From Vibrio syngnathi (GTDB lineage: Bacteria > Pseudomonadota > Gammaproteobacteria > Enterobacterales > Vibrionaceae): a stretch of 64,000 nt of DNA. The stretch is from contig NZ_CP017917.1 of NCBI RefSeq assembly GCF_002119525.1, positions 496,001-560,000 on the forward strand, read 5' to 3'. Each line of letters starts with the position of its first letter. Position 1 is the first letter of the stretch. This document shows, piece after piece, positions 63,667 through 64,000 of this stretch. Below the pieces are notes generated by a model. The model was not told where the DNA came from. It ran no database searches and saw only the letters and a program-made list of their open reading frames with translations. The position numbers and the translations under genes were made by a program.

Positions 63667-64000
63667 ATGAAAGCCAACTATTTTACTTCTCGTTTTCCTA
63701 AAGTGAGTTCGTTCATTGCCTCATTGGGCTTGTTGTTATCAGCTCAAGCGATGGCTAATTTTCAAGTTGAAGACAGCGAGGGAGTTAAAACCCTTGAAGC
63801 TCAGCCCGTTAGAGTGGCTGCGTTGAACTGGGATATTGCTGAACAAGTGATTGAACTCGGCGTTACGCCAGTCGCAGTGCCCGATATTGCAGGTTATACC
63901 GATTGGGTTGTTCAACCTGCCATTCCAGAAGGCGTGGCGGACATTGGCACTCGAACTGAGCCTAATTTTTCTGCTTTGAAGAAGCTAAACCCTGATGTGA
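63667..64000 (+). CDS. fhuD: FhuD-like periplasmic siderophore-binding protein (partial)
   Basis: Starts at ATG 63667 and runs off the window's right edge after about 111 codons. A signal peptide ends at ...QAMA (residue 31). The mature part reads VRVAALNWDIAEQVIELGVT, PVAVPDIAGYTDWVVQPAIP and DIGTRTEPNFSALKKLNPDV, matching the first lobe of FhuD/periplasmic binding proteins of iron-siderophore ABC importers, in which the VGTRxEPN segment lines the ligand site. The permease probably follows outside the window. Confidence 0.85.
   Translation, partial: MKANYFTSRFPKVSSFIASLGLLLSAQAMANFQVEDSEGVKTLEAQPVRVAALNWDIAEQVIELGVTPVAVPDIAGYTDWVVQPAIPEGVADIGTRTEPNFSALKKLNPDV

Overview
The window reads as a chromosomal segment of a marine Vibrio, most likely of the Splendidus clade. 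This is judged from the overall character of the proteins: a PrtV-type M6 protease, Vibrio-style yjjG, yddG, tkt/tal, moeA/moeB and folE, a Tad pilus locus, and ferric-siderophore uptake genes. The mix of accessory and metabolic loci would suit the secondary chromosome, but that is inference. No rRNA, tRNA or CRISPR array was seen.

Layout. 1-10.8 kb: the tail of an unknown gene; a beta-rich exported protein broken by a homopolymer frameshift; an iron-dependent alcohol dehydrogenase; a previously uncalled 46-aa ORF; yjjG; yddG; then a TPR-GAF-GGDEF gene lying between a cation-efflux gene and a decayed second copy of that gene's 3' end; a divergent LysR/methyltransferase pair. 10.9-12.6 kb: a small ORF broken by a TGA, and an IS4-family element whose transposase start lies behind a terminator-like hairpin. 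12.7-16 kb: prtV, preceded by a small secreted protein resembling the PrtV N-terminal pro-domain. 16.4-19.8 kb: a Gate-domain transporter divergent from an Lrp-type regulator, and a PAS chemoreceptor. 20-24.5 kb: tkt and tal, divergent from a SorC-type regulator, with several copies of a 12-bp operator-like motif between them. 24.7-27.8 kb: a second M6 protease with a GlyGly-CTERM-like sorting tail.

28.3-41.1 kb is a complete Tad/Flp pilus locus: a LysR regulator, a prepilin peptidase on the opposite strand, then flp, rcpC, rcpA, a lipoprotein, tadZABCD, tadEFG and an OmpA-like gene, tightly packed in one direction. TadZ, TadA, TadB and TadC drive assembly at the inner membrane, RcpA is the outer-membrane secretin, and the lipoprotein, TadD (which carries a SPOR-like C-terminus) and OmpA-like protein would connect it to outer membrane and peptidoglycan.

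41.2-56.9 kb: an EAL phosphodiesterase with a degenerate GGDEF domain; a degenerate 16-bp periodic array; a mercaptopyruvate sulfurtransferase with a small membrane protein; an LruC-domain protein coupled to a TPVTS-repeat lipoprotein; moeA-moeB; folE; a C69 dipeptidase; three palindromic intergenic repeats; yaeQ coupled to an unknown gene; a cold-shock gene; a secreted PQQ-type sugar dehydrogenase. 57-64 kb: an MFS exporter preceded by an overlapping 32-codon leader ORF, then a ferric hydroxamate-siderophore cluster (FhuC-like ATPase, FhuF-like reductase, Rob-like AraC regulator, FhuA-like receptor, and the start of an FhuD-like binding protein) with Fur-box-like sites before the reductase and the receptor.

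The observations most worth following are the stand-alone PrtV pro-domain homologue, the leader ORF of the MFS gene, the duplicated cation-efflux 3' end around the GGDEF gene, the SorC operator array, and the hairpin at the transposase start. All calls rest on reading the sequence and memory of the families; no database search was run.
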